Shown here: piece after piece, positions 44,455 through 53,746 of the stretch
Layout: each line of letters starts with the position of its first letter
Position numbering within the stretch: position 1 is the stretch's first letter
Assembly (NCBI GenBank): GCA_050246795.1
Contig: JBFWVJ010000007.1
Coordinates: forward strand, 1-64,000
Source: JBFWVJ01 sp050246795
GTDB taxonomy: Bacteria; Patescibacteriota; Gracilibacteria; JAUYGZ01
Direction: 5' to 3'
DNA: 64,000 nt
Position numbers and translations under genes: made by a program
The notes under the pieces: generated by a model
What the model was told of the DNA's origin: nothing
Seen by the model: only the letters and a program-made list of their open reading frames with translations
Databases searched by the model: none

Positions 44455-45618
44455 ATGAATCAAAAATCCAAAAATTCCGCCACCTTCGCTGGGATCATCC
44501 TCCTGATCTTTGCGCTCGTAGCCTTGTACATGGGCTACATCGTCTTGAAGGGGGTCTTTGTTCCTCTCTTGTTCGCGATGATTTTCGCGGTGGTATTCTA
44601 TCCCGTCTATTTGTGGCTTTTAAAAAAAACGAAGAGTCCTCTCCTGAGCTCATTTCTGTCCAGTTGTATCCTCGTGCTGTTAGCCTTGGCATTGATCGCC
44701 TTCGCCGTCTACCTGGCAGTAGGAGAAGTGGTCAGCATTACCAAGGTGTTCACGCAATCTCTCGACCTTCAGAGCATCGAATTCATCACCGACCAGCGGC
44801 AGTTGGAAATCCTGGTCAACGATACGATTGCCAACCTCAACCAGATCGTTGAACAAATACCTTTTATTGACACCAACCTCTCTGAAGTCATCGGGGAGCT
44901 ATTGAAAAATATTCCGACCGCCCTTCAGAGTGTTTCATCCTATCTCATTAGCTTCATCAAAATCGGTTTCGACAGCGCTGCTAAATGGATCGTTCAGCTC
45001 ATTATTTTCTTTATTTCGTTTTTCTTCCTCCTCATCGATGGAAAGACCTTTGTGGCGTACACCTTTAAGCTCTTGCCGATCAATGCTCTGCACGAGCGAC
45101 AAATCATGAAGAGGTTTTCCAACCTATGCTATTCGTGGATCGTGGTCAGCTTGTTGGTGGCCTTTATTCAAGGGAGTTTAGCGGCCCTTGGGTTCGCGCT
45201 GATCGGAGTGCCTTCTCCGCTCATCTGGGGGATTATCACCATGTTTGCCAGCTTTATCCCTTTCATCGGTGGTTCAATTATTTGGGGCACCATCGGGATC
45301 ATTTATCTCATCCTCGGATACTATTGGTCAGCGCTCTTTATCATGATCTGGGGTCTCACGATGATCTCTAGCAGTGACAATGTGCTCCGGCCGTTCCTGC
45401 TGAAAGAAGGGGTGAAGATCCATCCGCTGATACTCTTCCTTGCCGTATTGGGAGGGTTCTTTGCATTTAATGTCCCTGGGCTGGTGATCGGGCCATTGAT
45501 TGTCGTGTTTATTTCCACCCTGCTCTACATCTACCAGCTGGAGTTTGAAGAAGAGCTGAACCAATTTCATTACGTCGAACGAAAGCCCAAAAAATCTACG
45601 GAAGAATCGGAAGAATAA
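44455..45618 (+). CDS. AI-2E/PerM family membrane protein, 387 aa
   Basis: About eight membrane helices in the family's pattern, with FVPLLFAMIFAVVFYPVYLWLLKK at the start and PSPLIWGIITMFASFIPFIGGSIIWG in the conserved loop near residues 262-285. The family includes transporters for autoinducer-2 and Na+/H+ antiporters; the substrate here is unknown. A second member is at 61363-62373. A perfect palindromic terminator follows. Confidence 0.88.
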   Translation: MNQKSKNSATFAGIILLIFALVALYMGYIVLKGVFVPLLFAMIFAVVFYPVYLWLLKKTKSPLLSSFLSSCILVLLALALIAFAVYLAVGEVVSITKVFTQSLDLQSIEFITDQRQLEILVNDTIANLNQIVEQIPFIDTNLSEVIGELLKNIPTALQSVSSYLISFIKIGFDSAAKWIVQLIIFFISFFFLLIDGKTFVAYTFKLLPINALHERQIMKRFSNLCYSWIVVSLLVAFIQGSLAALGFALIGVPSPLIWGIITMFASFIPFIGGSIIWGTIGIIYLILGYYWSALFIMIWGLTMISSSDNVLRPFLLKEGVKIHPLILFLAVLGGFFAFNVPGLVIGPLIVVFISTLLYIYQLEFEEELNQFHYVERKPKKSTEESEE

Positions 45619-45649
45619 AAAAGAGCCCTTCCTAGGAAGGGCTCTTTTT
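45617..45649. terminator. Two-way palindromic terminator between PerM and thioredoxin genes
   Basis: AAAAAAGAGCCCTTCC and GGAAGGGCTCTTTTT form an almost perfect hairpin around TA; A and T runs serve both strands. Confidence 0.92.
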
Positions 45650-45669
45650 ACATCATTGTTCAATTAGTC

Positions 45670-45996
45670 TTACAGGTGCTTCTTCAGAGCTTCGGTAAGA
45701 GTGTTTCTCTGTTGGAGCCCGGTAAATTCTTCGACCACCTCACCATTTCGGAACACCTTAATGGAAGGAATACCCATGACCTGATATTTCTGAGCAGTAT
45801 CAGGATTCTCATCCACGTCGATTTTCCCCACGACGGCCGTATCTCCCAGTTCTTTTGCTACCTCATCGACGATCGGAGACTGCGCTTTGCAAGGGCCGCA
45901 CCAAGTGGCGAAGAAGTCGACCAAAACAGGCTTGTTTTTGGATGCTTCAATCACATCGGCTGGAAAGTTTGAATCGGTAAAGGTCACATCTGCCAT
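45670..45996 (-). CDS. trxA: Thioredoxin, 108 aa
   Basis: The active site WCGPCK lies near residue 32 in VDFFATWCGPCKAQSPIVDE, and the cis-proline loop MGIPSIKVF and the whole fold are intact. Cytoplasmic disulphide reductant. A TATAAT -10 lies about 40 bases before the ATG on the minus strand (near 46031-46036). Confidence 0.96.
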   Translation of the reverse strand: MADVTFTDSNFPADVIEASKNKPVLVDFFATWCGPCKAQSPIVDEVAKELGDTAVVGKIDVDENPDTAQKYQVMGIPSIKVFRNGEVVEEFTGLQQRNTLTEALKKHL

Positions 45997-46098
45997 AACA
46001 ACTCATTAAAAGAATACAAACTGGGGGTATTATATTCTCCGCGCACAGGAATTGGAAATAAAATCTGTCCAGGGCTGTAGAAAAAGCTACAAGATGAT

Positions 46099-47523
46099 CT
46101 AAAACTTGGACCACAAATACTGGTTGCGGATTTCGTGATGGAAGATGACTTCGCTCGTTTTTACAAAACTGCCCAGTTCCCGAGGCGATCGATCCGCCAC
46201 CATTTTCTTTAAGCTGCCGAATTTCCGGTGAACCGACTCTCCTAGGATTGATTTCATAAATTCACTGCCCTCATAATGATCAATGGCCTCCAAAATACTG
46301 CTTGGGAGTTTTTGCACTTCGCCACCCGGAACTTTCATCTGCTTCTCGATCCCGGCAAGTCCCGCCTTGATCAAGGTAAACAACACCAGGTACGGGTTGG
46401 AATCAGGAGCCACGGAACGGACTTCGATGCGGGCGGATTTTTCATTTCCAACAGGAATACGCACCATTGATCCTCGGTCTTTGGCCGACATCTTGATTTC
46501 ATTGGGGGCTTCATAGTGTGGGTCGAGCCGCCGGTAAGCGTTCACGCTCGAGCAGATGGTGAGGCAGAGTTCTTTTCCGTAGTTCAAGACCCCAGCGGCA
46601 AAACTTCGCCCCATTTTCGAGAGGTTGTCATGGTCGGTTCCGTCATAGAAGAGGTTCTTTCCATCTTGAGCAATGGACATATTGGTATGCATCCCGCTTC
46701 CGTTAATGCTCACCATAGGCTTGGGAAGGAAACAAGCCGTGTACCCCATGGATTTCGCGACTTGTCGCGCAACTAATTTATACAAAAGAATTTGGTCAGC
46801 GGCTCCCAGTGCTTCCGTATACTTATAGTTCAATTCAAATTGTGAAGGGGCCACTTCAGGATGGTCTTTCTCATTTTCGAATCCGAGCATCAGCTTTGCC
46901 TGGGCAAACCGGTCAATGAAGGCTCGAAGATCGTCCTGAGGGAGAGAGCTGAAGTAACCGGTCTTTGTTGCCAGTTCATAAGGGGTCCATTCCGTATAAT
47001 TCTGTTCAGCGTCAGTTCCCTTTAGCAGAAACCCTTCGATTTCAGGGGCGGCCAGCACCTTCATGTTTTTCTCTTCTTTCAGCTGGTTTAGTAATTGCGC
47101 CAGCATGGCCCGCATATCACTTTCATAATCAGAGCCATCTTGATTCGCGACTCGGGCGAACATCATGACCTTTCCTGGGCCAAAAAGAGAAGCCGGCAAC
47201 CAACGAAAGCTGGTCCAATCGATATAGAGACGAAGATCAGATTCATGCTGTTCGCTAAATCCCTTAATCGACGACCCGTCAAAGGTGAGGTTATCCAACG
47301 CCTGAAGAAAGAAGTCCTTATTGTAGTCGAGGAGATGAAGCTTTCCTTCCAGATCAGAAAAACACACAGTCACGGCTCGAACCCCCTGATCCTTTTGCAA
47401 TTCTGGAATTAATTTTTCCGCAAATACTTCACTGGAAAAACCTGCTTCCCGATCCTTTTTGAGGAGCAGATTTCTCTTTTGGAGCTCCGCAGGGGAGAGG
47501 TCGATGTACAACGATTCGCTCAT
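46099..47523 (-). CDS. glnA: Glutamine synthetase, 474 aa
   Basis: Makes glutamine from glutamate, ammonia and ATP. Conserved parts: LTFDGSSIKGFSEQHESDLRL, AAPEIEGFLL, the NGSGMHTNMSI segment and PNEIKMSAKDRGSMVRIP (the last differs from the usual 'RN.SA..RIP'). ATG 47523 (MSESLYIDL) is chosen; the longer frame is implausible. The start faces a TrmB-type regulator transcribed the other way, which may control it. Confidence 0.94.
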   Translation of the reverse strand: MSESLYIDLSPAELQKRNLLLKKDREAGFSSEVFAEKLIPELQKDQGVRAVTVCFSDLEGKLHLLDYNKDFFLQALDNLTFDGSSIKGFSEQHESDLRLYIDWTSFRWLPASLFGPGKVMMFARVANQDGSDYESDMRAMLAQLLNQLKEEKNMKVLAAPEIEGFLLKGTDAEQNYTEWTPYELATKTGYFSSLPQDDLRAFIDRFAQAKLMLGFENEKDHPEVAPSQFELNYKYTEALGAADQILLYKLVARQVAKSMGYTACFLPKPMVSINGSGMHTNMSIAQDGKNLFYDGTDHDNLSKMGRSFAAGVLNYGKELCLTICSSVNAYRRLDPHYEAPNEIKMSAKDRGSMVRIPVGNEKSARIEVRSVAPDSNPYLVLFTLIKAGLAGIEKQMKVPGGEVQKLPSSILEAIDHYEGSEFMKSILGESVHRKFGSLKKMVADRSPRELGSFVKTSEVIFHHEIRNQYLWSKF

Positions 47524-47670
47524 AATGAAAGATGAAGAAATAAAAGGGGATGGCCGAAATGTAAAGGACTGTTGCCGAGCCACCAAATGGGGAAAAATGT
47601 GATGCTTGATAAAATGGCTGGCTGAAAGGAAAAACATTCACTATATTCCTGTTGTCCTAATCCTGACACC

Positions 47671-48477
47671 ATGAACGAAATCTTTGAAAAGCTCAAGTGC
47701 TCGGAAACCCAGGCCAAGCTCTATTTGTTGCTCTTGGAATTAGGCCCCACTATTGCGAGCCTTCTTGCCAAGAGGGCCGGGATAAAAAGAGTCACGGTCT
47801 ATGGCGCCTTGGAAGGACTGGTTCAAAGAGGACTGGTGGAAACCTTTAATAAAAACAACGTCAGCTATTACCAGGCGAGCGACCCCGAAGTGATGAGAAA
47901 TTTGCTGGACCTGCAATTGGAGGAAGAACAGCAATTCAACCAACGAGCCCATAAAAAAATTAAAGAACTCAAAAAAATTCAGCAAAAATCGGAGAAAGAC
48001 ATTATTGAAGTAAAGAGATGCATCCGCTACTACCAAGGGCGAGACGCGGTGAAGACACTCATCCAAGAAAACCTAAAACTTCCCCATAAAACCCAATACT
48101 GCATTGGATTGAGTGGATATCACGCACTTCAATTCTCTGGAGAATGGAAAAGCTACATCCAGTCCCGGGTCAAAATGGGGATGAAGGTCTTCAGCATTCA
48201 AGCGAACACGGAAGAGGGACGGGAATATCAGGGAAGGGACAAAAATGAACTTCGGGAAACCAAGCTGATCCCTCCACAAAAAATGCCCGACCACGGTGAA
48301 CTCAACATTATCGGAGACCGGATTATTCTTTTCACCAGTGAAGAGAATGAAGAAATGGGAGTGAAAATCATCAATAAGAAAATCGCGAGGATCTTAAAAA
48401 AAGTCTTTGAACTCGCATGGGAACAGGCAGGTGTCCTGGATGAAACCAGAAAGGTGTCCCGGTCAGAAAGAAAATGA
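47671..48477 (+). CDS. TrmB family transcriptional regulator, 268 aa
   Basis: Winged helix LKCSETQAKLYLLLLELGPTIASLLAKRAGIKRVTVYGALEGLVQRGLV, a coiled coil (residues 88-115), and a PLD-like effector domain with CIRYYQGRDAVKTLIQE and a closing NIIGDRIILFTSEENEEMGVKIINKKIA, which is usual for TrmB. It is divergent from glnA with about 150 bases between the start codons, so nitrogen control is a fair guess. Confidence 0.88.
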   Translation: MNEIFEKLKCSETQAKLYLLLLELGPTIASLLAKRAGIKRVTVYGALEGLVQRGLVETFNKNNVSYYQASDPEVMRNLLDLQLEEEQQFNQRAHKKIKELKKIQQKSEKDIIEVKRCIRYYQGRDAVKTLIQENLKLPHKTQYCIGLSGYHALQFSGEWKSYIQSRVKMGMKVFSIQANTEEGREYQGRDKNELRETKLIPPQKMPDHGELNIIGDRIILFTSEENEEMGVKIINKKIARILKKVFELAWEQAGVLDETRKVSRSERK

Positions 48478-48504
48478 TGTAAAAAAGAGCGGAAAAGGAG
48501 TACG

Positions 48505-49206
48505 ATGTTCGTCCATTCACTTGCATTCATGAATCAAAAACCCCTCTGCTATCTGAGCCAATTCGATCTTTTTGAGTCCTTCACGGACCAAGAAATCCTT
48601 TCGAAACTCATCGCGGTTCACGGGAAAAATTTCGTGAAAAATGAAATCATTTACAACCCCCACCAAGCGTCGCAAATGATCTATGTACTCCGGGAAGGGG
48701 AAGTCGTCCTCTATCATTCTCATGATGGGAAAAGAGAGGCCTTTGATACCATCGGTCCCGGAACACTCTTCGGAAATTTCGATCCCGACTCCACTCACCC
48801 GAGCCACTTCGCTGAGTCCAGCCGTGATTCGACGGCTTGTGTCATCCCGCTCAGCAATTTTATTGAGATGATGAAAAACAAGCCGGACCTGATGATGAAG
48901 CTGATTCAACTCATGGCCCAACGGCTTCGAGACTACGAGAAACGTTTCAAAAACAATCTTCAGAACGCCGCCGATACGGTGTACAACGAACTGCTTCGTA
49001 TTCAGGAAAAAAAGAAGAAAGGAATTTTCGGAAAATTGTTGGGGACGCAACTCCCACCGCTTCGCTTAACGCATGAACAAATCGCCCATCTCACGGGATT
49101 GAATCGCGTGACGGTCACTCGTTCGCTGAAAGAACTCAAGGAAGCCGGACTGTTGTCCATTCATCCTACCAGTGGAGTGATTGAACTCTTTGCAAAACAG
49201 GAATAA
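48505..49206 (+). CDS. CRP/FNR family transcriptional regulator, 233 aa
   Basis: A cyclic-nucleotide-binding-like beta roll (residues 20-130, MIYVLREGEVVLYHSHDGKREAFDTIGPGTLFG) and a C-terminal HTH (LTHEQIAHLTGLNRVTVTRSLKELKEAGLLSI). No FNR-type cysteine cluster and no clear cAMP-binding arginine-serine pair is seen, so the ligand is unknown. AAGGAG lies four bases before ATG 48505, a true Shine-Dalgarno start. It lies 25 bases upstream of transaldolase and may control the pentose phosphate genes that follow. Confidence 0.9.
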   Translation: MFVHSLAFMNQKPLCYLSQFDLFESFTDQEILSKLIAVHGKNFVKNEIIYNPHQASQMIYVLREGEVVLYHSHDGKREAFDTIGPGTLFGNFDPDSTHPSHFAESSRDSTACVIPLSNFIEMMKNKPDLMMKLIQLMAQRLRDYEKRFKNNLQNAADTVYNELLRIQEKKKKGIFGKLLGTQLPPLRLTHEQIAHLTGLNRVTVTRSLKELKEAGLLSIHPTSGVIELFAKQE

Positions 49207-49231
49207 TTTTGTGACACCTTTACTTTTTCCC

Positions 49232-49882
49232 ATGAAACTCTTTCTCGACACTGCCAACCTCGATGACATCAAAAAATATGCCGAGCTCGGCATCGTGGAT
49301 GGAGTGACCACCAATCCCAGTTTGATCGCCAAAGTAGGCGCAAACTTGAAAGAGTACACCATCAAGATCTGCAAAATGGTGAAGGGGGATGTGAGCGCTG
49401 AAGTGGTTTCGACCGATGCCGAGGGGATGATCAAAGAGGGGAGGGCCATCGCCAAGTGGCACAAGAATGTGGTGGTCAAAGTCCCCATGACCATGGAAGG
49501 CATCAAGGCCATCAAGGTCCTCAGTTCCGAAGGCATTCGCATCAACTGCACGTTGATTTTTTCCGCCAACCAGGCCCTCTTAGCAGCCAAAGCAGGAGCC
49601 TATATCGTCAGTCCCTTCGCGGGGCGTATCGATGACATCGGCCAGGATTCACTCGACACCATGGCAGAGATTCGGCAAATTTTTGATAACTTCGGGATTG
49701 AAACCCAAATCCTGTTCGCCAGCACGCGACACCCCCGACACGTGATCGAGGCTGCCAAGCTCGGCTGTGATATTTGCACCATGCCAGCCGACGTCATGGA
49801 AAAAATGTTCAAGCATCCGCTGACCGATATTGGATTAGAGAAGTTCCTCCAGGACTGGGAGAAGGTGAGAAAGAAGCAGTAG
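49232..49882 (+). CDS. tal: Transaldolase (TalC/MipB type), 216 aa
   Basis: Short-form transaldolase of the non-oxidative pentose phosphate pathway. MKLFLDTANLDDIKKYAELGIVDGVTTNPSLIAK is the family start; the Schiff-base lysine is in NVVVKVPMTMEGIKAIKVL; the TLIFSANQALLAAKAGAYIVSPFAGRIDD segment is typical. ATG 49232 is chosen since the longer frame overlaps the CRP gene. Confidence 0.95.
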   Translation: MKLFLDTANLDDIKKYAELGIVDGVTTNPSLIAKVGANLKEYTIKICKMVKGDVSAEVVSTDAEGMIKEGRAIAKWHKNVVVKVPMTMEGIKAIKVLSSEGIRINCTLIFSANQALLAAKAGAYIVSPFAGRIDDIGQDSLDTMAEIRQIFDNFGIETQILFASTRHPRHVIEAAKLGCDICTMPADVMEKMFKHPLTDIGLEKFLQDWEKVRKKQ

Positions 49883-50050
49883 TATTGAAAATGAAGGTAT
49901 ACAAACTATCCGATTTTAAGGAAAATTCTTCAAAAAGAGAAAAGCTTTCATGAAGCGTTTTTTTAAAGTGATTCTTGGTTCAAGCTCCATAATATTGGGT
50001 AGAAAATGAGAATTTTATAGAGTTCAAAATTGGAATAATATTCCCAACTA

Positions 50051-50059
50051 TGGTATAAT
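50051..50059 (+). promoter_or_regulatory. Extended -10 promoter (TGGTATAAT)
   Basis: TATGGTATAATAAAA, 20 bases before ATG 50079; matches the promoter of the paralogue at 16685 over 15 bases. Confidence 0.7.
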
Positions 50060-50078
50060 AAAAAGAATTAACCAAAAA

Positions 50079-50960
50079 ATGGACACACAACGTGAAGCAG
50101 ACCGGAGAGTGAGGGTCTCTGATCCGGAAAGTGCCAATACAGAAAGAGATTTTTTTGTGAATGCTAGGTCACAGTCACCTGAAGAAACACATCAAGCATT
50201 ACTGAGTTTGTCACGAGTTAATCGTGAGAGAGTTCTCAACGCTCTAGATGCGAAAAAACTTGTGGAAGATTTAATCGCTAATCAAATTGATGATGCCCTT
50301 CGGTATGCTGTCCAACCTCAAGAAGGAGATGCTCCTCTTCCGGACAAGGAGGCCATCATGACAGCGATCCGACGTACCATCACAAGAGATCAAGCTCGGG
50401 AAATATTTAGCATGCGAAAACAAACCCTAGTCTTAGTTCCTGTTATGACTTGGGAACGATGGGATCAGGCATTGACGATACAGGGAACTAGTCCACTTGT
50501 GACTGGTCACGCACTTTCTAACTCATCTGAGCAATTCTATACTGACGCTCAAATCGAAGGAAACAAGATAAAAAAATGGAAATTTGCGATTGTTCAAGAG
50601 CCACAGAAGTATGGTTCACACCCAACAGATCATCCATCACGAACTCTGAGACAACGACGAAGGACATTCAGAGAACGTTTGCCTGCAGGCATGTCAGCAC
50701 CGGACTACATGTGTTTCAGTGCCATCACAGTGTATTATCTTCTTCAGGGCAAGAGGTTTGGTGATGGCCTCAGCAGTATCCTTAAGGATACGGACAGTGA
50801 ATCTGATGAGGATCAAGCAATTGAAGATAAATGTGTTGTGGGGATAGGTGCCGTTGGTAGATATGTGTCAATATTTGATGAATTACTCGACATTCCGGAT
50901 GGCACTCTCAGAGTCCGTTTCTGCGCCTCTGTGATGGGTGAGATTGAAGAAATCACCTAA
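50079..50960 (+). CDS. Unknown soluble protein, paralogue of the 16685 gene, 293 aa
   Basis: Not recognised. It shares with the 16685 protein the core DDALRYAVQPQEGDAPLP with EAI and QAREI following, the central EGNKIKKWKFAI and the C-terminal VMGEI. The N-terminal 70 residues are charged helix. No signal peptide or membrane helix. The gene interrupts the pentose phosphate cluster between transaldolase and transketolase but has its own promoter. The short leader has no Shine-Dalgarno site. Confidence 0.8.
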   Translation: MDTQREADRRVRVSDPESANTERDFFVNARSQSPEETHQALLSLSRVNRERVLNALDAKKLVEDLIANQIDDALRYAVQPQEGDAPLPDKEAIMTAIRRTITRDQAREIFSMRKQTLVLVPVMTWERWDQALTIQGTSPLVTGHALSNSSEQFYTDAQIEGNKIKKWKFAIVQEPQKYGSHPTDHPSRTLRQRRRTFRERLPAGMSAPDYMCFSAITVYYLLQGKRFGDGLSSILKDTDSESDEDQAIEDKCVVGIGAVGRYVSIFDELLDIPDGTLRVRFCASVMGEIEEIT

Positions 50961-51021
50961 AGAGAGATTTCCTCGTTCATGACTTTTTTGCTAGTATCTC
51001 CCCGATACTCTTTTTCGATCT

Positions 51022-52926
51022 ATGCACATCCCAAAAATTGGAGAACAGCTCACTTCTGAACACATCACCTTCCTCGAGACCTTCCGCAAATCCTGCGCGC
51101 ATACCATCATAAGCATGTTAAAGCAGTCCCAATCCGGTCATCCAGGTGGTTCTTTGTCAGCCTTGGACTTCTTGGTGCTGCTCTACAGCTTCATCATTAG
51201 CCAGACGGGAGAAAAGGTCGTGGTATCCAATGGCCACATTTCCCCAGGGGTTTACAGCACCTTGGCTGAATTAGGTTACATTCCAAAACAAGAAGTTATC
51301 GACACCTTCCGCCAAGCTGGTTCCATCTATGAAGGCCACATCACTCGACATGTCCCTGGCGTCTGGTACGGCACCGGACCTCTGGGAATCGGGGCTTCAG
51401 CAGCGACGGGATTCGCTCACGCCGCCAAGCTGAACGGTTCAAACGAAAAAATCTACGGCTTAGTTGGTGATGGCGAATGCCAAGAGGGGATCGTCTACGA
51501 AATGATGCACTATGCGAATAAGTACCAGCTGAACAACCTGATCGTCTTCATGGACTACAACCAGGTGCAGCTTTCTGCTTCTCTGGAAGAAATCATGCCG
51601 GTCGATTTCGTGAACATTTTCAAGTCCGCCCACTGGCAGGTGATCGACGTCGATGGCCACGACTACCAAGCCATGTGGACCGCGATTCATCAGGCTCAGC
51701 AAGAACAGCATGCCCCCACCTTAATTCTTGGTCGCACCATCATGGGCAAAGGGGTTCCCTTTATGGAGCCGGAAGGTGTCGCCCACAAGGCCACCTGGCA
51801 TGGGAAAACGCCCAAGCCGGAGGAGTGCGATACCATTCTGAAAGATCTGGAGTTGAGTGCTGAAGAACGATCGCTGATCGACCAATTTGTGACAACTCAG
51901 GTGAAGTGGAAGCCAGACGAACCCTACTCCATCGAAAAGAATCCTCCAAAGATCGATGTCGGTTCACCGAAGATGGTTCCTGCCGATCAGTTAACGGACT
52001 GTCGTTCAGCCTATGGAAATGCTCTCAAAGACCTCGCTTCAAAAAACCAAGATATTGTCGCCATCACCGCCGACCTTGGCGGTTCGGTCATGACGGATAT
52101 CATGCGAAAGGAAATTCCTGAACGGGTCTTCGACGTCGGCATTGCCGAACAGCACATGGTTTCCCTCGCCGGGGGCATGAGTTTGGTGGGAAAAGTTCCT
52201 TTTTGCTCAACCTTCGGGGCCTTCATGACCAGCCGTGCGAAAGACATGGCTCGGGTCAACGACATCAACCGGGCAAACGTCAAAATGGTGGCGACTCACT
52301 GTGGCCTCTCCGTTGGGGAAGACGGGCCAACCCATCAGGCCATCGATGACATGGGATGCTTCCTGGGGTTCTTCAACACCACCATCCTCGAACCATCCGA
52401 CCCCAACCTCTGTGACCACATGATTCGCTACGCAGCGAAAACGTATGGCAATTTTTATGTTCGAATGGGGCGTGCAAAAATCCCAGTGATGACCAAAGAA
52501 GACGGATCAGTCTTCTATGATGAACAGTATCAATTCGTTCCAGGAAAATACGACCTCATTCGATCGGGGACAGTTGTTACCGTGCTGGCAGCGGGCCCCA
52601 TGCTGCACATGGTGCTGAATGTTCGGAAAAAAATGAGCGCGGATTTCGAGGTCATCTGCATGAATAGTCTGAGCCATCTCGATGAAAAGCTCATCCTCGA
52701 ATCGGTTCAAAAAACCGGAAGAGTCCTCACGATTGAAGACCACAACCCCCACAACGGATATGCATCTGCCATCGCTGCGCTGATTGCCCGAAATGGAGTG
52801 TCCGTGCGCCTGATGAATATGGGGGTAACGGAATACCAGTTGTCCGGCAAGGCCGATGAGCTCTATATCGAAGCGGGGCTAGGGGAAGGGAAAATCGAGG
52901 AAAACATTCAAAAACTCCTGACGTAA
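51022..52926 (+). CDS. tkt: Transketolase, 634 aa
   Basis: Thiamine-diphosphate enzyme that moves two-carbon units between sugar phosphates. Both halves are in one chain: the N-terminal SGHPGGSLSALDFLVLLYSF, the diphosphate motif GDGECQEGIVYEMMHYAN, and the pyrimidine domain with FDVGIAEQHMVSLAGGMSL and the C-terminal domain. No Shine-Dalgarno site is visible. Confidence 0.95.
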   Translation: MHIPKIGEQLTSEHITFLETFRKSCAHTIISMLKQSQSGHPGGSLSALDFLVLLYSFIISQTGEKVVVSNGHISPGVYSTLAELGYIPKQEVIDTFRQAGSIYEGHITRHVPGVWYGTGPLGIGASAATGFAHAAKLNGSNEKIYGLVGDGECQEGIVYEMMHYANKYQLNNLIVFMDYNQVQLSASLEEIMPVDFVNIFKSAHWQVIDVDGHDYQAMWTAIHQAQQEQHAPTLILGRTIMGKGVPFMEPEGVAHKATWHGKTPKPEECDTILKDLELSAEERSLIDQFVTTQVKWKPDEPYSIEKNPPKIDVGSPKMVPADQLTDCRSAYGNALKDLASKNQDIVAITADLGGSVMTDIMRKEIPERVFDVGIAEQHMVSLAGGMSLVGKVPFCSTFGAFMTSRAKDMARVNDINRANVKMVATHCGLSVGEDGPTHQAIDDMGCFLGFFNTTILEPSDPNLCDHMIRYAAKTYGNFYVRMGRAKIPVMTKEDGSVFYDEQYQFVPGKYDLIRSGTVVTVLAAGPMLHMVLNVRKKMSADFEVICMNSLSHLDEKLILESVQKTGRVLTIEDHNPHNGYASAIAALIARNGVSVRLMNMGVTEYQLSGKADELYIEAGLGEGKIEENIQKLLT

Positions 52927-53055
52927 AGCCAGAAATCCCTCAAAGAGCTTCAAAAACGGGCTGTTTTCCTGTACAATAGAGTGAATATTGTTGTAGCCAA
53001 AGTTCTAGAAAAGCCCGGCAATATCCTTCATAGTACAAACACAAATTTTTCAAAA

Positions 53056-53736
53056 ATGGTTGATAATAATAAAGACGGCATCCCCGATGATATCGATCCT
53101 GGACATTTCCGCGTCACCGTCTTCGGTTCGGCACGTTTAAAAAAGGACGACAAAGCTTATCAAGAAGTCTATCTCTTGGCGCATCGATTGGCAGAAATGG
53201 ATATTGATGTGGTGACTGGAGGTGGCCCGGGACTGATGGAGGCCGCAAATCGCGGACATAAGATCGGAAGAAAAGAAGGATCCAACAGCCATTCATTTGG
53301 ATTGAACATTGTCCTCCCCCACGAACAATTTGATAACAAATTTTTGGATATTAAAAGAGAGTTTGAGGTGTTCTCAAAGCGTTTAGATGGTTTTATGCTC
53401 CTTTCCAATGTGGTTGTCGTAGCGCCGGGAGGGGTGGGAACCCTGCTGGAATTCTTTTATTCTTGGCAGCTGATGCAAGTCCGCCACACCTGTAAAATGC
53501 CCATCATTATGATGGGAAGCATGTGGAAAGGGCTCATAGAATGGGTGAAGGAAAACCCTCTGAAAATGGAACTGCTGGATAAAGAAGATATGGAGTCCAT
53601 TATCTGTGTGGATACCTGGGAGCAAGCGGTTGAACTCATTGAACAGGCGCACGAGATGTTCAAAAAAGCAGGAAAGGATGTCTGCATCAATTTAAAAACA
53701 TACGCACGCCGGGCAAAAATCGATCAGGTTCTTTAA
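53056..53736 (+). CDS. LOG family nucleotide phosphoribohydrolase-like protein, 226 aa
   Basis: Rossmann-like fold with GGGPGLMEAANRGHKIG and the PGGxGTxxE active-site motif in APGGVGTLLEFFYSW. LOG/PpnN enzymes split nucleoside monophosphates into base and ribose 5-phosphate. The N-terminus MVDNNKDGIPDDIDPGHF carries an EF-hand-like calcium loop pattern (DxNxDGxxDD) not usual in this family. ATG 53056 is chosen because a -10 (TACAAT, 52972-52977) lies too close to the GTG at 52981. gnd follows ten bases after the stop. Confidence 0.88.
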   Translation: MVDNNKDGIPDDIDPGHFRVTVFGSARLKKDDKAYQEVYLLAHRLAEMDIDVVTGGGPGLMEAANRGHKIGRKEGSNSHSFGLNIVLPHEQFDNKFLDIKREFEVFSKRLDGFMLLSNVVVVAPGGVGTLLEFFYSWQLMQVRHTCKMPIIMMGSMWKGLIEWVKENPLKMELLDKEDMESIICVDTWEQAVELIEQAHEMFKKAGKDVCINLKTYARRAKIDQVL

Positions 53737-53746
53737 CTCGCGACTC

